From Methanomassiliicoccus sp. (GTDB taxonomy: Archaea; Thermoplasmatota; Thermoplasmata; Methanomassiliicoccales; Methanomassiliicoccaceae): 64,000 nucleotides of DNA. The stretch lies in NCBI GenBank assembly GCA_018262895.1, contig JADFDJ010000005.1, positions 101,639 through 165,638 of the forward strand, written 5' to 3'. The position numbers and the translations under genes were made by a program. Below the pieces are notes generated by a model, which did not search any database, had not been told where the DNA came from, and worked only from the letters and a program-made list of their open reading frames with translations. Shown here in pieces: positions 36,300 through 45,099 of this stretch (position 1 is its first letter; every line of letters starts with the position of its first letter).

Positions 36300-37580
36300 A
36301 TGAACAAGGAGAATAAGCCCGAGCTCCAGGCATTGCTGGAGACCCATCCGTGTTACAACGAGTGCGCTCACAGGAAGTTCGCCCGGATGCACCTGCCCAT
36401 CGCACCCAAATGCAACATCCAGTGCAACTTCTGCAACCGCAAGTACGATTGCACCAACGAGAGCCGGCCAGGGGTGACCTCGGAGATACTGACCCCGGAG
36501 GAGGCCGTGGAAAAGATACGCTACGTGCGGACCAAGGTCCCTTACCTGTCGGTCATCGGCATCGCCGGTCCCGGGGACCCCCTGGCTAACGAGGAGACGT
36601 TCCGCACCCTGGAGCTCGTGGGCAAGGAGTTCCCTGACCTCACGCTGTGCCTCAGCACCAACGGGCTGAACCTCCCGCAGAGCGTGGACCGCCTGAAGGC
36701 TTTGAACGTTAGGTTCATAACCGTGACCATGAACGCCATCGACCCAGAGGTCGGCGCCAAGGTCTACGATTTCGTTCACTATGAGGGTAAGAACTACCGT
36801 GGCGTGGAGGCGGCCACCATCCTCCTCAGGAACCAGCAGGAGGGGATCAGGCGAGCGGCGGAGGCGGGAATGCTGGTCAAGGTCAATTCCGTTCTCATAC
36901 CGGGCATCAACGCAGATCATATACCTGCGGTGGCGAAGAGGGCGAAGGAGCTGGGGGCGTACATCATCAACATCCTCCCGCTGATACCGGTCCCGGGCAC
37001 CAAGTTCGAGAACCTCTCCGCGCCCACGGCCAAGCAGCGCAGGGAGTTGCAGGACATGTGCGAGGTGGACATCCGCCAGATGCGTCACTGCCGCCAGTGC
37101 CGCGCCGATGCCATCGGGCTCCTGGGCGAGGACCGCTCGGCGGAGTTCGCCCACTTCACCTGCGCCGCCCGGGCCAAGGGCGAGGAGGTCAACGTCCCGC
37201 TGGAGCTGGAGGGTAGCACCAAATACCGCATCGCCGTGGCCACCTCCGACGGGAGGACCGTGGACCAGCACTACGGCCATGCGGAGAGGTTCCGGGTCTA
37301 CGAGGTGGAGGCCGGCAGGATCGAGGAAGCCGGGAGCGTGAACGTGAGCGGCCAGATGGAGGTCCCGCTTTTCGGTCCGGACCATCGCAGAAAGATGGTG
37401 GTAACGGCGGAGAGGCTCCGGGGGATGGACGCCGTGATCTCCGTCCAGTACGGCGATCCCGCGATCGGCGAGCTGCGCGAGAGGGGCATAATCCCCATAG
37501 AAGGACATGGTGATGTCCATGAGGCGCTCCGCCAGGCCGCGGACTCCATCTACAAGGAGAGGGCCGCGACCTTCGGGTGA
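36300..37580 (+). CDS. nifB: NifB: radical SAM FeMo-cofactor precursor synthase with C-terminal NifX-like domain
   Basis: A 426-residue enzyme that builds the NifB-co (8Fe-9S-C) cluster. The radical SAM motif is PKCNIQCNFCNRKYDC (C-x3-C-x2-C), preceded by HPCYNECAHRKFARMHL, whose Cys binds a second cluster, and followed by GIAGPGDPLANEETF. After about residue 300 a Cys-rich DIRQMRHCRQCRADAIG links to a NifX/NafY-like domain (KYRIAVATSDGRTVDQHYGH...). No nifHDK or other nif genes are in the window. A TATA-like GGTTATAATC (36261-36270) supports ATG 36300 over 36285. Confidence 0.93.
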   Translation: MNKENKPELQALLETHPCYNECAHRKFARMHLPIAPKCNIQCNFCNRKYDCTNESRPGVTSEILTPEEAVEKIRYVRTKVPYLSVIGIAGPGDPLANEETFRTLELVGKEFPDLTLCLSTNGLNLPQSVDRLKALNVRFITVTMNAIDPEVGAKVYDFVHYEGKNYRGVEAATILLRNQQEGIRRAAEAGMLVKVNSVLIPGINADHIPAVAKRAKELGAYIINILPLIPVPGTKFENLSAPTAKQRRELQDMCEVDIRQMRHCRQCRADAIGLLGEDRSAEFAHFTCAARAKGEEVNVPLELEGSTKYRIAVATSDGRTVDQHYGHAERFRVYEVEAGRIEEAGSVNVSGQMEVPLFGPDHRRKMVVTAERLRGMDAVISVQYGDPAIGELRERGIIPIEGHGDVHEALRQAADSIYKERAATFG

Positions 37581-37585
37581 TCGAC

Positions 37586-39187
37586 ATGAAGGGTTCGGAC
37601 ATCCTAGTCAAGTGCCTCCAGGCCGAGGGCGTGGAGCGCATCTACGGCATACCGGGAGAGGAGAACCTCGACCTCATGGACTCGCTGATAGGCTCCGGCA
37701 TCGAGTTCGTGCTCGCGCGCCACGAGAGCAGCGCGGCGTTCATGGCGGGCATGGTCGGCCGGCTCACCGGCCGTCCAGGGGTCTGCCTCACCACCCTGGG
37801 GCCGGGCGCGGCCAACATGGCCATAGGGGTTACGGAGGCCTACCTGGGCTACTGTCCCCTGGTGGCGATGAGCGGGCAGCTGCCGGCGGAGTGCCAGCGC
37901 TACCCGAGGAAGCAGTACGTGGACCTTCGTTCCATGTTCAAGCCCATCACCAAGGAGTGCATCTCGGTGCGCTCCGGTGACGACGTGCCCCACCTGACAC
38001 GGAGGGCGTTCGCCCTGGCCACGGAGGAGCGTCCGGGGCCGGTTTTCATGGATCTCCCCCAGGACGTGATGGGTCAGAGCGCCGAAGGGGCTCCCCGGGA
38101 GATCGTTCCACGCGACACCATAGCGGTTCCGCCGGAGGCTCTGGCGATGGTGCGCGAGTTCCTGACCACGTCCCAACATCCAATGGTGCTCTCGGGCGCG
38201 GGTGTGGTTCGAGGCGGCGCGGGGGAAGCGCTGCGTCGGTTCGCCGAGGTGTGGAACCTGCCGGTGGCCATGACCTGGCTGGGCGCGGGCGTCATGCCTT
38301 TCGACCATCCTTTGAGCCTGGGCACCGTCGGTCTGAGGCGAGCGGACATGATGAGGGCGGCCTTCGAGGCCGCTGACCTCATCGTGCTCGTGGGCTTCGA
38401 CCTGATGGAGTTCGAGCCGCAATACTGGAACATCGGGACCACGAAGAGGGTGGCGTATATCGGCAGTGCGCCCTGCGACATCGTACCGGGCTTCGCGCCT
38501 GACGTCCAGGTGATAGGGGATTTGTCCACCTCGCTGAGCTCCCTCGCCAACGCCGGCCGTCCCGGCACCTTTTGGACGGGCGCGCTCAAGGATGAGCTCG
38601 TGGGGATGCTGAACACAGTTCCCGAGGAGACCAGTGGGGTGAAGCCGCAGGCCATCGTGCGGGCGGTCCGAAGCGTTTTGGGGCGCAAGGACATCGTGGT
38701 CTCGGACGTGGGCGCTCACCTCATCTGGATGGCGCAGCGGTATCCGGTATATGAGGAGAACACGCTACTTATGAGCAACGGCCTCTTCCCCATGGGCGTT
38801 GGTGTTCCATGGGCCATCGCCGCCAAGCTCACCCACCCAGGCCGTAAGGTCGTGGCCTCGGTCGGCGACGGCAGCTTCGCCATGACCGGGATGGAGCTGC
38901 TTACCGCGAAGGAGCTAGGAAAGCCGTTCGTAACAGTTGTGTGGAACGACCATAGCCTTGATCTGATAAGGATAAAGCAGGAGAAGACCTTTGGACGGAG
39001 CCTCGGCACCTCGTTCAGCAATCCCGACCTAGTGAGCTACGCCCGGTCCCTGGGCGTTGAGGGTGCCAAGGTCAGCACGGAGGCGGAGCTGCAGGAAGCG
39101 CTGACACATTACCTTCGCGAGGATGTGTTGGCACTGATCGACGTGACAGTGGATTCCAGGGAGAACGCTAAGCTCAATCCCCGTTAG
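37586..39187 (+). CDS. Thiamine-diphosphate enzyme, acetolactate synthase large-subunit-like
   Basis: A 533-residue ThDP enzyme. N-terminal Pyr domain: VERIYGIPGEENLDLMDSL and HESSAAFMAGMVGRLTGRPG with the cofactor-activating Glu. Central TPP_enzyme_M domain, then the C-terminal PP domain with the metal site VGDGSFAMTGMELLTA...WNDHSLDLI. The family includes acetolactate synthase (valine/isoleucine pathway), but sulfoacetaldehyde- and oxalyl-CoA-type relatives share these motifs, and no ilvN small subunit follows, so the substrate is open. ATG 37586 has GGTGATC directly upstream; the preceding nifB stop overlaps this site. Confidence 0.82.
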   Translation: MKGSDILVKCLQAEGVERIYGIPGEENLDLMDSLIGSGIEFVLARHESSAAFMAGMVGRLTGRPGVCLTTLGPGAANMAIGVTEAYLGYCPLVAMSGQLPAECQRYPRKQYVDLRSMFKPITKECISVRSGDDVPHLTRRAFALATEERPGPVFMDLPQDVMGQSAEGAPREIVPRDTIAVPPEALAMVREFLTTSQHPMVLSGAGVVRGGAGEALRRFAEVWNLPVAMTWLGAGVMPFDHPLSLGTVGLRRADMMRAAFEAADLIVLVGFDLMEFEPQYWNIGTTKRVAYIGSAPCDIVPGFAPDVQVIGDLSTSLSSLANAGRPGTFWTGALKDELVGMLNTVPEETSGVKPQAIVRAVRSVLGRKDIVVSDVGAHLIWMAQRYPVYEENTLLMSNGLFPMGVGVPWAIAAKLTHPGRKVVASVGDGSFAMTGMELLTAKELGKPFVTVVWNDHSLDLIRIKQEKTFGRSLGTSFSNPDLVSYARSLGVEGAKVSTEAELQEALTHYLREDVLALIDVTVDSRENAKLNPR

Positions 39188-39259
39188 TGAACGATCTAGA
39201 ACGAGACGAAGCGAGAAATATCCAAAAGGTTAATACAAAAGCTGACCTACCCGACCAGC

Positions 39260-41944
39260 ATGTCGTCCGAGTTCGATCTCGCTTTCTTTCACGATAACGA
39301 TTTCCACCGTCAGATCTGTCCCAAGTGCGGGCGGGCGTTCTGGAGCCAGGGGCTCCATCCCTCTTGCGGCGAGTCCCCCTGCGAGGAGTACAGCTTCATA
39401 AACAACTCGCCCATTAAGAGAGCGTACTCCAACCACGAGATGAGAGAGGAGTACCTCTCCTTCTTCGAGGAGAACGGGCACGGCCGCGTGGGCAGGTACC
39501 CCATCGTGGCCCGCTGGCGTGATGACGTGTTCTTCACCCAGGCCAGCATCTACGACTTTCAGCCTTGGGTGCTCAACGGGGTGGTGGAGCCTCCGGCAAA
39601 CCCGCTGACCATCTCTCAGACCTGCGTGCGCTTCAACGACATCGACAACGTCGGCAGGACCGGGCGGCACTATACCTTCTTTGAGATGTTGGCCCACCAC
39701 GCATTCAACAAGCCGGGAAAGGAGATCTACTTCAAGGACCGGACGGTGGAGCTGTGCCACCGCTTCTACACCGAGCGCCTCGGCGTGCAGAAGGAGAAGA
39801 TGCGGTACATAGAGGAGTGGTGGGAGGGCGGCGGCAACTCCGGCCCCTGCGTGGAGGTCATCCTCGAGGGCGTGGAGCTGGCCACCCTGGTCTTCATGCA
39901 GTACCGGGAGACGCCGCAGGGGAGGGTGCCCATGGACATGACCGTCGTGGACACCGGCTACGGGCTGGAACGTGCGACGTGGATATCCCAGGGGACGCCG
40001 TCGGCGTACGAGGCGGTGTTCGGGCCTGTGGTCCAGTCCATCCAGAAGGCCGTAGGCATACAGCCCGACCAGCGCATCCTGGAGGAGTACTCCAAGGTCG
40101 CTGGGGCGATGAACATGAAGACCGCGGCCGATGTTCGCGACCTGCGCCAGAGGACCGCCGACCGACTAGGCATCTCCTACGAGGAGCTGCTGGCTAACGT
40201 TGGTCCCATGGAGAACATCTACGTCATCTGCGATCACAGCCGCGCCCTGGCGTTCATGCTCAACGACGGCGTGGTCCCGTCCAACGTGCGCGAGGGCTAC
40301 TTCGCACGAATGCTGGTCCGCCGGGCGCTGCGCTCGATGCGCGCCCTGGACCTGAAGATGCCCCTCGCGGACATCGTGGCGATGCAGATCGACTACTTCT
40401 CCCCCCACTTCCCGGAGCTGGTGGAGAACCGGGAGGACATAATGAACCTGGTCAAGGTGGAGGAGCAGCGCTACTACGAGACGCTGGACCGGGGCCGCTC
40501 TATCGTCCAGAGGATGACCAAGGACCTCAAGGGGGCTCCCATAACCGTGGAGAAGCTCATCGAGCTGTACGACTCCCACGGGCTCAACCCTGAGATCGTC
40601 AAGGAGTTCTCTGACGTGCCGGTGGAGATACCTGATAATTTCTATATGCAGGTCGCAAAGCGGCATGAGGCCACCGAGGTGGTGGCGGAGAGGGACAAGG
40701 AGGAGGAGTTCCCCCAGAACATGCCCGAGACCAAGATGTCCTACTATGACGACCCAGAGGTCATGGCCTTCGAGGCCCGGGTGTCCGCGGTGATCAACGG
40801 TGCGGTGGTCCTGGAGCACACCTACTTCTACCCCGAGGGCGGGGGGCAGGAACCGGACTACGGGACCATGAACGGCATCGAGGTGAAGAACGTCCAGAAG
40901 GTACGGAACACCATCCTCCACTACCTCGACGGAGAGCACTCCATATCCGAGGGGGACATCGTCGTCTGCGCCATCAACGAGTCCCGCCGCAGGCAGCTAA
41001 TGCGCCACCACACCGCTGCCCACATAATCAACGGCAGCGCCCGCACCATGCTGGGCAACCACATCTGGCAGACCGGGGCCCACAAGAGCGTGGACGAGGC
41101 ACGTCTGGACGTTACCCACTATGAGAACCTCTCCGAGGAGCAGCGGGAGCAGCTGGAGAGGCGCTGTAACGAGGTGGTTCTGGAGGACCATCCAGTCCAA
41201 ATAAAGTTCATGCCCCGAGATGAGGCCGAGGCCCAGTTCGGCTTCCGCCTGTACCAGGGAGGGGTGGTCCCGGGGAGGATCATCCGGGTGGTGAACACCA
41301 CCGGTGTCGATGTCGAGGCCTGCGGAGGACTGCACTGCGACCGCACCTCCCGCGTGGGACCTATCCGCATCCTGCGCACCAAGCGCATACAGGACGGCGT
41401 GGTCCGAATCGAGTACTCTGCCGGCCTGGCCGCGGTCTCGGGCATGCAGTCGGACAAGGCCTGCGTGGATGCCCTCGCCGACAAGCTCAACGTCAACCGG
41501 GAGACGGTCCTGCCGGCGGCCATCAAACTGCTGGCGGACATGAAGGAGGACCGCAAGAGGCTGGAGGCGTTGACCGCCCGCCTCAACGACAACATGGCCG
41601 AGGCCCTGCTGGCCCGTGCGGTGCTGGTCGATGGTGTCCGGGTCGTGGTATACCGGGTCGATGAGGGGGAGGATCCCCAGGCCCTCTCCCTGTCTCTAAC
41701 GTCCAAGCCTGGTGTTGTGGCCGTGCTGGGCGTGGCCAGCAAGAGCCCCAAGCTCTTCGTCTCGCGCTCGGCGGACCTCACCCTGGACTGCCGCCCCGTT
41801 CTCAAGGAGATCATGAAGCTGGTTGGGGGAGGCGGTGGGGGAAAACCGGAGTTCGCCCAGGGCGGGGGAGGCGACCCCTCGAAGCTCCCAGGCGCCCTGG
41901 AGAAGGCCCCGGAGATAGTCAGGGCGGCCCTGTCCCGTAAATAG
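39260..41944 (+). CDS. alaS: Alanyl-tRNA synthetase, archaeal type
   Basis: An 894-residue class II synthetase charging tRNA-Ala. Catalytic core: motif 2 region SQTCVRFNDIDNVGRTGRHY, motif 3 VVDTGYGLERATWI. The archaeal zinc-site N-terminus shows CPKCGRAFWSQGLHPSCGE. The editing domain has the zinc ligands RHHTAAHIINGSARTM and CGGLHC. The C-terminal DHHA1 domain ends with a Gly-rich GGGGGGKPEFAQGGG segment. Length fits archaeal AlaS. A TATA-like GTTAATAC lies about 30 bases before ATG. Confidence 0.97.
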   Translation: MSSEFDLAFFHDNDFHRQICPKCGRAFWSQGLHPSCGESPCEEYSFINNSPIKRAYSNHEMREEYLSFFEENGHGRVGRYPIVARWRDDVFFTQASIYDFQPWVLNGVVEPPANPLTISQTCVRFNDIDNVGRTGRHYTFFEMLAHHAFNKPGKEIYFKDRTVELCHRFYTERLGVQKEKMRYIEEWWEGGGNSGPCVEVILEGVELATLVFMQYRETPQGRVPMDMTVVDTGYGLERATWISQGTPSAYEAVFGPVVQSIQKAVGIQPDQRILEEYSKVAGAMNMKTAADVRDLRQRTADRLGISYEELLANVGPMENIYVICDHSRALAFMLNDGVVPSNVREGYFARMLVRRALRSMRALDLKMPLADIVAMQIDYFSPHFPELVENREDIMNLVKVEEQRYYETLDRGRSIVQRMTKDLKGAPITVEKLIELYDSHGLNPEIVKEFSDVPVEIPDNFYMQVAKRHEATEVVAERDKEEEFPQNMPETKMSYYDDPEVMAFEARVSAVINGAVVLEHTYFYPEGGGQEPDYGTMNGIEVKNVQKVRNTILHYLDGEHSISEGDIVVCAINESRRRQLMRHHTAAHIINGSARTMLGNHIWQTGAHKSVDEARLDVTHYENLSEEQREQLERRCNEVVLEDHPVQIKFMPRDEAEAQFGFRLYQGGVVPGRIIRVVNTTGVDVEACGGLHCDRTSRVGPIRILRTKRIQDGVVRIEYSAGLAAVSGMQSDKACVDALADKLNVNRETVLPAAIKLLADMKEDRKRLEALTARLNDNMAEALLARAVLVDGVRVVVYRVDEGEDPQALSLSLTSKPGVVAVLGVASKSPKLFVSRSADLTLDCRPVLKEIMKLVGGGGGGKPEFAQGGGGDPSKLPGALEKAPEIVRAALSRK

Positions 41945-42110
41945 GGTCCGGCACTCGCCGGGGGGCGTCGCTGGAGCCCTTCCAGCAATGCCCGCGGGAG
42001 CGTCTCGCCGTAGGGAAACGATTAAATAGGGACTTGCGTGTAGGGGAGACGCTCCATTAACTATATTCATAGAATGGAGATATTCGTTCAATTTCATTGG
42101 AGGTAGCTCT

Positions 42111-42686
42111 TTGGCGCAACCTGAAGGACAGGAAAAACCACAAAAGGCCGAGAAGAAGGAGAAGGCGAAGAAGGAGAAGGCGGAGAAGCCTGTAGAGAAG
42201 AAGGTAGATGAGAACTTCCGCTACATCGTCCGCATCATGAACAGCGATATCGACGGCAACAAGTCCGTACTCATGGGCATCCAGAACGTCAAGGGCGTGG
42301 GTCCTAGGGTCGCCGCCGTGATCGCGAAGAGAACCGGCATAAAGCCCTCCGAGAAGATGGGGGACCTGTCCGAGGCCCAGACTGATGCCATAGAGAAGAT
42401 CATCGCCAGCTACCCTGAGTTCGCTCCCTCGTGGGCCGTCAACAGGCAGAACGATGTGGAGACCGGCGAGGACATGCACATTTTCGGCGTGGACCTTGAC
42501 ATCGTCAAGAAGGACGACATCAACCGTATGAAGATGATCAGATGCTACAAGGGCGTAAGGCACGAGCAGGGACAGAAGGTTCGTGGTCAGAAGACCCGGT
42601 CCAACGGAAGGACTGGCCTTACTATGGGAGTCAGCAGGCAGAAGGCCCAGCAGCCTGGCTCCTCAGCCTCGTCTGAAAAAAAGTAA
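42111..42686 (+). CDS. rps13: 30S ribosomal protein S13
   Basis: A 191-residue small-subunit protein of the head. Core: NFRYIVRIMNSDIDGNKSVL, GIQNVKGVGPRVAAVIAKR, and the C-terminal GQKVRGQKTRSNGRTG that contacts tRNA and the subunit bridge. A Lys/Glu-rich tail of about 30 residues precedes the core and a Gln/Ser tail follows. The start is TTG at 42111 with a strong GGAGGT (42099-42104). It opens the archaeal S13-S4-S11-Rpo3 operon. Confidence 0.95.
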   Translation: MAQPEGQEKPQKAEKKEKAKKEKAEKPVEKKVDENFRYIVRIMNSDIDGNKSVLMGIQNVKGVGPRVAAVIAKRTGIKPSEKMGDLSEAQTDAIEKIIASYPEFAPSWAVNRQNDVETGEDMHIFGVDLDIVKKDDINRMKMIRCYKGVRHEQGQKVRGQKTRSNGRTGLTMGVSRQKAQQPGSSASSEKK

Positions 42687-42709
42687 GGAACAATTGAGCA
42701 GGTGTTAAA

Positions 42710-43405
42710 ATGGGAGATCCGAAGTTCTCTCGGAGGTCTTTCGACGCTCCCTCTCACCCCTGGAGAGGAGAGAGGATCAAGACCGAGACCGAGATATGCA
42801 ATGCGTTCGGTTTGAAGAGCAAGCGGGAACTGTGGAAGGCGCAGGCGGTGCTCAGGAACCTGAGGAACCAGTCCAAGCAGCTACAGGCCCGCGTTCGCTT
42901 GAACGATGAACAGGCCAAGCTGGAGGCGAGCCTCCTGCTGAAGAAGTGCGGCCGCATGGGCCTCCTGCCCATGGACGGAAGCACCCTCGATGATGTCCTC
43001 GGCCTTACTCCGGAAGCAGTGCTCAACCGCAGGCTCCAGACCATGGTACAGAGGAAGGGTCTCGCAGCCACCTGCAAGCAGGCCAGGCAGCTCATCGTGC
43101 ACGGCCATGTCGCCATCGATGGACGCAAGGTCACCATTCCTGGTTACATCGTTAAGAGGAGCGAGGAGGAGAAGATCGCGTACAACGCTCTCTCGCCCAT
43201 CTCCAACGATATGCATCCCGTCAGGACCGGCGTGCAGAAGGAGAGGCCCGTGGAGGCCCCTGCACCCATACTAGAGGAGAAGGTCAACTCCCAGCTTGAG
43301 AAGGTGGAGAAGGTTCTGAAGAAGGTCGCCGCAGACGTGGTCGAAGATGAAGGCGCCCCAGCAGATCTCCCTGACCTGACCGCTAACGATTCCAAGGAGG
43401 AGTGA
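42710..43405 (+). CDS. rps4: 30S ribosomal protein S4
   Basis: A 231-residue primary rRNA-binding protein of the 30S body. Begins [20 protein letters not shown], as archaeal/eukaryotic S4 (uS4), and has the S4 RNA-binding domain [20 protein letters not shown]...[20 protein letters not shown]. An acidic tail of about 40 residues follows the conserved part. Its stop is 2 bases before the next start; one transcript with S13 and S11. Confidence 0.96.
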   Translation: MGDPKFSRRSFDAPSHPWRGERIKTETEICNAFGLKSKRELWKAQAVLRNLRNQSKQLQARVRLNDEQAKLEASLLLKKCGRMGLLPMDGSTLDDVLGLTPEAVLNRRLQTMVQRKGLAATCKQARQLIVHGHVAIDGRKVTIPGYIVKRSEEEKIAYNALSPISNDMHPVRTGVQKERPVEAPAPILEEKVNSQLEKVEKVLKKVAADVVEDEGAPADLPDLTANDSKEE

Positions 43406-43407
43406 AC

Positions 43408-43791
43408 ATGGGAAAGTGGGGTATCGCGCACATCTACGCAAGCTACAACAACATCATCATCACCTTGACCGACGTCACGGGTGCGGAGACCATCACCAAG
43501 GCCACCGGCGGAATGGTGGTCAAGGCGGCCAAGGACGAGTCCTCTCCCTACGCAGCCATGCGGGCCGCGGAGAAGGTCGCGGAGATAGCCAAGGAGAAGG
43601 GCATCGAGGGAATCCATGTCAAGGTCCGCGCCCCAGGCGGGAACAAGGCCACCTCCCCCGGCCCCGGTGCTCAGGCCGCCATAAGGGCCCTGGCCCGTGC
43701 CGGCATGAAGATCGGCCGCATCGAGGACGTGACCCCTATCCCCCACGACGGGACCAAGAAGAAGGGCGGCAGAAGAGGCCGGAGGGTCTGA
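43408..43791 (+). CDS. rps11: 30S ribosomal protein S11
   Basis: A 127-residue platform protein: [58 protein letters not shown] and the C-terminal [17 protein letters not shown] typical of archaeal uS11. The ATG at 43408 has AAGGAGGAG six bases upstream, within the end of rps4. A GTG at 43402 would overlap the previous stop and is less likely. Confidence 0.97.
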   Translation: MGKWGIAHIYASYNNIIITLTDVTGAETITKATGGMVVKAAKDESSPYAAMRAAEKVAEIAKEKGIEGIHVKVRAPGGNKATSPGPGAQAAIRALARAGMKIGRIEDVTPIPHDGTKKKGGRRGRRV

Positions 43792-43801
43792 GGTTGCAGA
43801 C

Positions 43802-44641
43802 ATGGACCTGAAGATCATCGACCTGGCCGAAAACCATGCTAAGTTCGTAATCTCGGGCATCCGCCCCGACATGGCGAACGCCTTGAGGCGGGCGCTCATG
43901 ACCGAGGTCCCCAAGATGGCGATCGAGACCGTCGAGTTCCACCTGGGTCCTATCCGGGACGAGGACGGAAAGGAATGCGAGAGCGTAAGTCCGTTGTTCG
44001 ATGAGATCATCTCTCACCGCCTGGGACTAATACCCATCCCCACCGACCCCGACCTTTATGTTTTCAAGGACAAGTGCACCTGCGAGGGCGAGGGATGCCC
44101 CAACTGCACCATCATGTACTCCCTCAACAAGAAGGGACCGTGCGATGTGTACTCCGGAGACCTGGAGCCGCTCGGCGGCCAGGAACTGCGCGTGAAGGAC
44201 GAGCTAATCCCCATAGTTAAGCTGGGTCCCAAGCAGGCGTTGCTCATCTACGCCTCGGCGGAGCTGGGCACCGCCAAGCGCCATGCCAAGTGGCAGGTCA
44301 CTTCCGGTTGCGGCTACCGTTACTATCCGACGGTGAACATCGATGCCGGCAAGTGCGACGCCTCCGCCGACTGCGTAAAGGTCTGCCCCCGGGGGGTCCT
44401 GGAGAAGAAGGACGGAAAGGTCGTGGTCGCTAACCTGGAGGCCTGCATACTGTGCGGCGCCTGCGTGGATGCCTGCATCAAGAACGCCATCAGCATTCAC
44501 GGCGATGACAGCAAGTTCATCTTCGAGTTCGAGACCGACGGGTCCATGTCCTCGCGCGACACCCTCCGCAAGGCCTTCGAGGTCCTGGAGAAGAAGTTCG
44601 ATGACTTCCGAGAGGATGTCGGCAGCCTCATAGAGGGCTAA
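43802..44641 (+). CDS. rpoD: RNA polymerase subunit D (Rpo3) with Fe-S ferredoxin-like domain
   Basis: A 279-residue assembly platform subunit, homologue of bacterial alpha and eukaryotic Rpb3. FVISGIRPDMANALRRALMT and SHRLGLIPIPTD are the dimerisation blocks. An inserted ferredoxin-like domain (about 175-225) shows CDASADCVKVCPRG and CILCGACVDACIKNAI, i.e. enough Cys for two [4Fe-4S] clusters, as in several archaea. Two further Cys pairs (CTCEGEGCPNC) lie at about 98-108. Clusters are known to affect assembly with Rpo11. Last gene of this operon. Confidence 0.96.
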   Translation: MDLKIIDLAENHAKFVISGIRPDMANALRRALMTEVPKMAIETVEFHLGPIRDEDGKECESVSPLFDEIISHRLGLIPIPTDPDLYVFKDKCTCEGEGCPNCTIMYSLNKKGPCDVYSGDLEPLGGQELRVKDELIPIVKLGPKQALLIYASAELGTAKRHAKWQVTSGCGYRYYPTVNIDAGKCDASADCVKVCPRGVLEKKDGKVVVANLEACILCGACVDACIKNAISIHGDDSKFIFEFETDGSMSSRDTLRKAFEVLEKKFDDFREDVGSLIEG

Positions 44642-44840
44642 ACGCCTTTTTTCCTCATTATATTCTTTAGGTCAATTGAATAATAAACAGCTTTGATGTC
44701 ACATTCTATGCATCAATGCTCAGTTATATAGCCAGCACACCCAGTTTTTTCTGTCTGAGCCCCGCACAAAAATTCATGGACAATTTAGATATATGTTGAA
44801 ACAAATCAATAACCACCTAGAACAACAGGGAGGATAAAAG

Positions 44841-45023
44841 ATGGAAATGGACAAGTACGTTTGCCCGATCTGTGGATATGTTTACGACCCGGAGCAGGGG
44901 GACCCCGAGCACGGGATTGCTCCTGGAACCGCCTTCGAGGACCTGCCCGAGGATTGGGTCTGCCCATACTGCAACACCCCCGCGAGCAGCATGATGAGCT
45001 TCGCCTCCGTCATGGGCGGCTGA
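44841..45023 (+). CDS. Rubredoxin
   Basis: A 60-residue electron carrier with one Fe bound by four Cys: [16 protein letters not shown] and [12 protein letters not shown]. The aromatic core (YVYDPEQGD...[16 protein letters not shown]) is canonical; a slightly long C-terminus ends SVMGG. Own promoter is likely: AGATATATG at about 44786-44794, and GGGAGGAT precedes the ATG. In anaerobes it passes electrons to oxygen- or peroxide-reducing enzymes, fitting the SOD and peroxiredoxin genes 6 kb on. Confidence 0.96.
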   Translation: MEMDKYVCPICGYVYDPEQGDPEHGIAPGTAFEDLPEDWVCPYCNTPASSMMSFASVMGG

Positions 45024-45099
45024 ACAATATAGAACAGGCCCGCCAGGGTCTACAATACCCTTATCCTTTCCACTTTCTTTAGAAATTTTTCTGAATGCT

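Noticed and set aside
36138..37520. 460-residue frame antisense to nifB
   Set aside because: No recognisable protein; nifB on the other strand has complete catalytic motifs.
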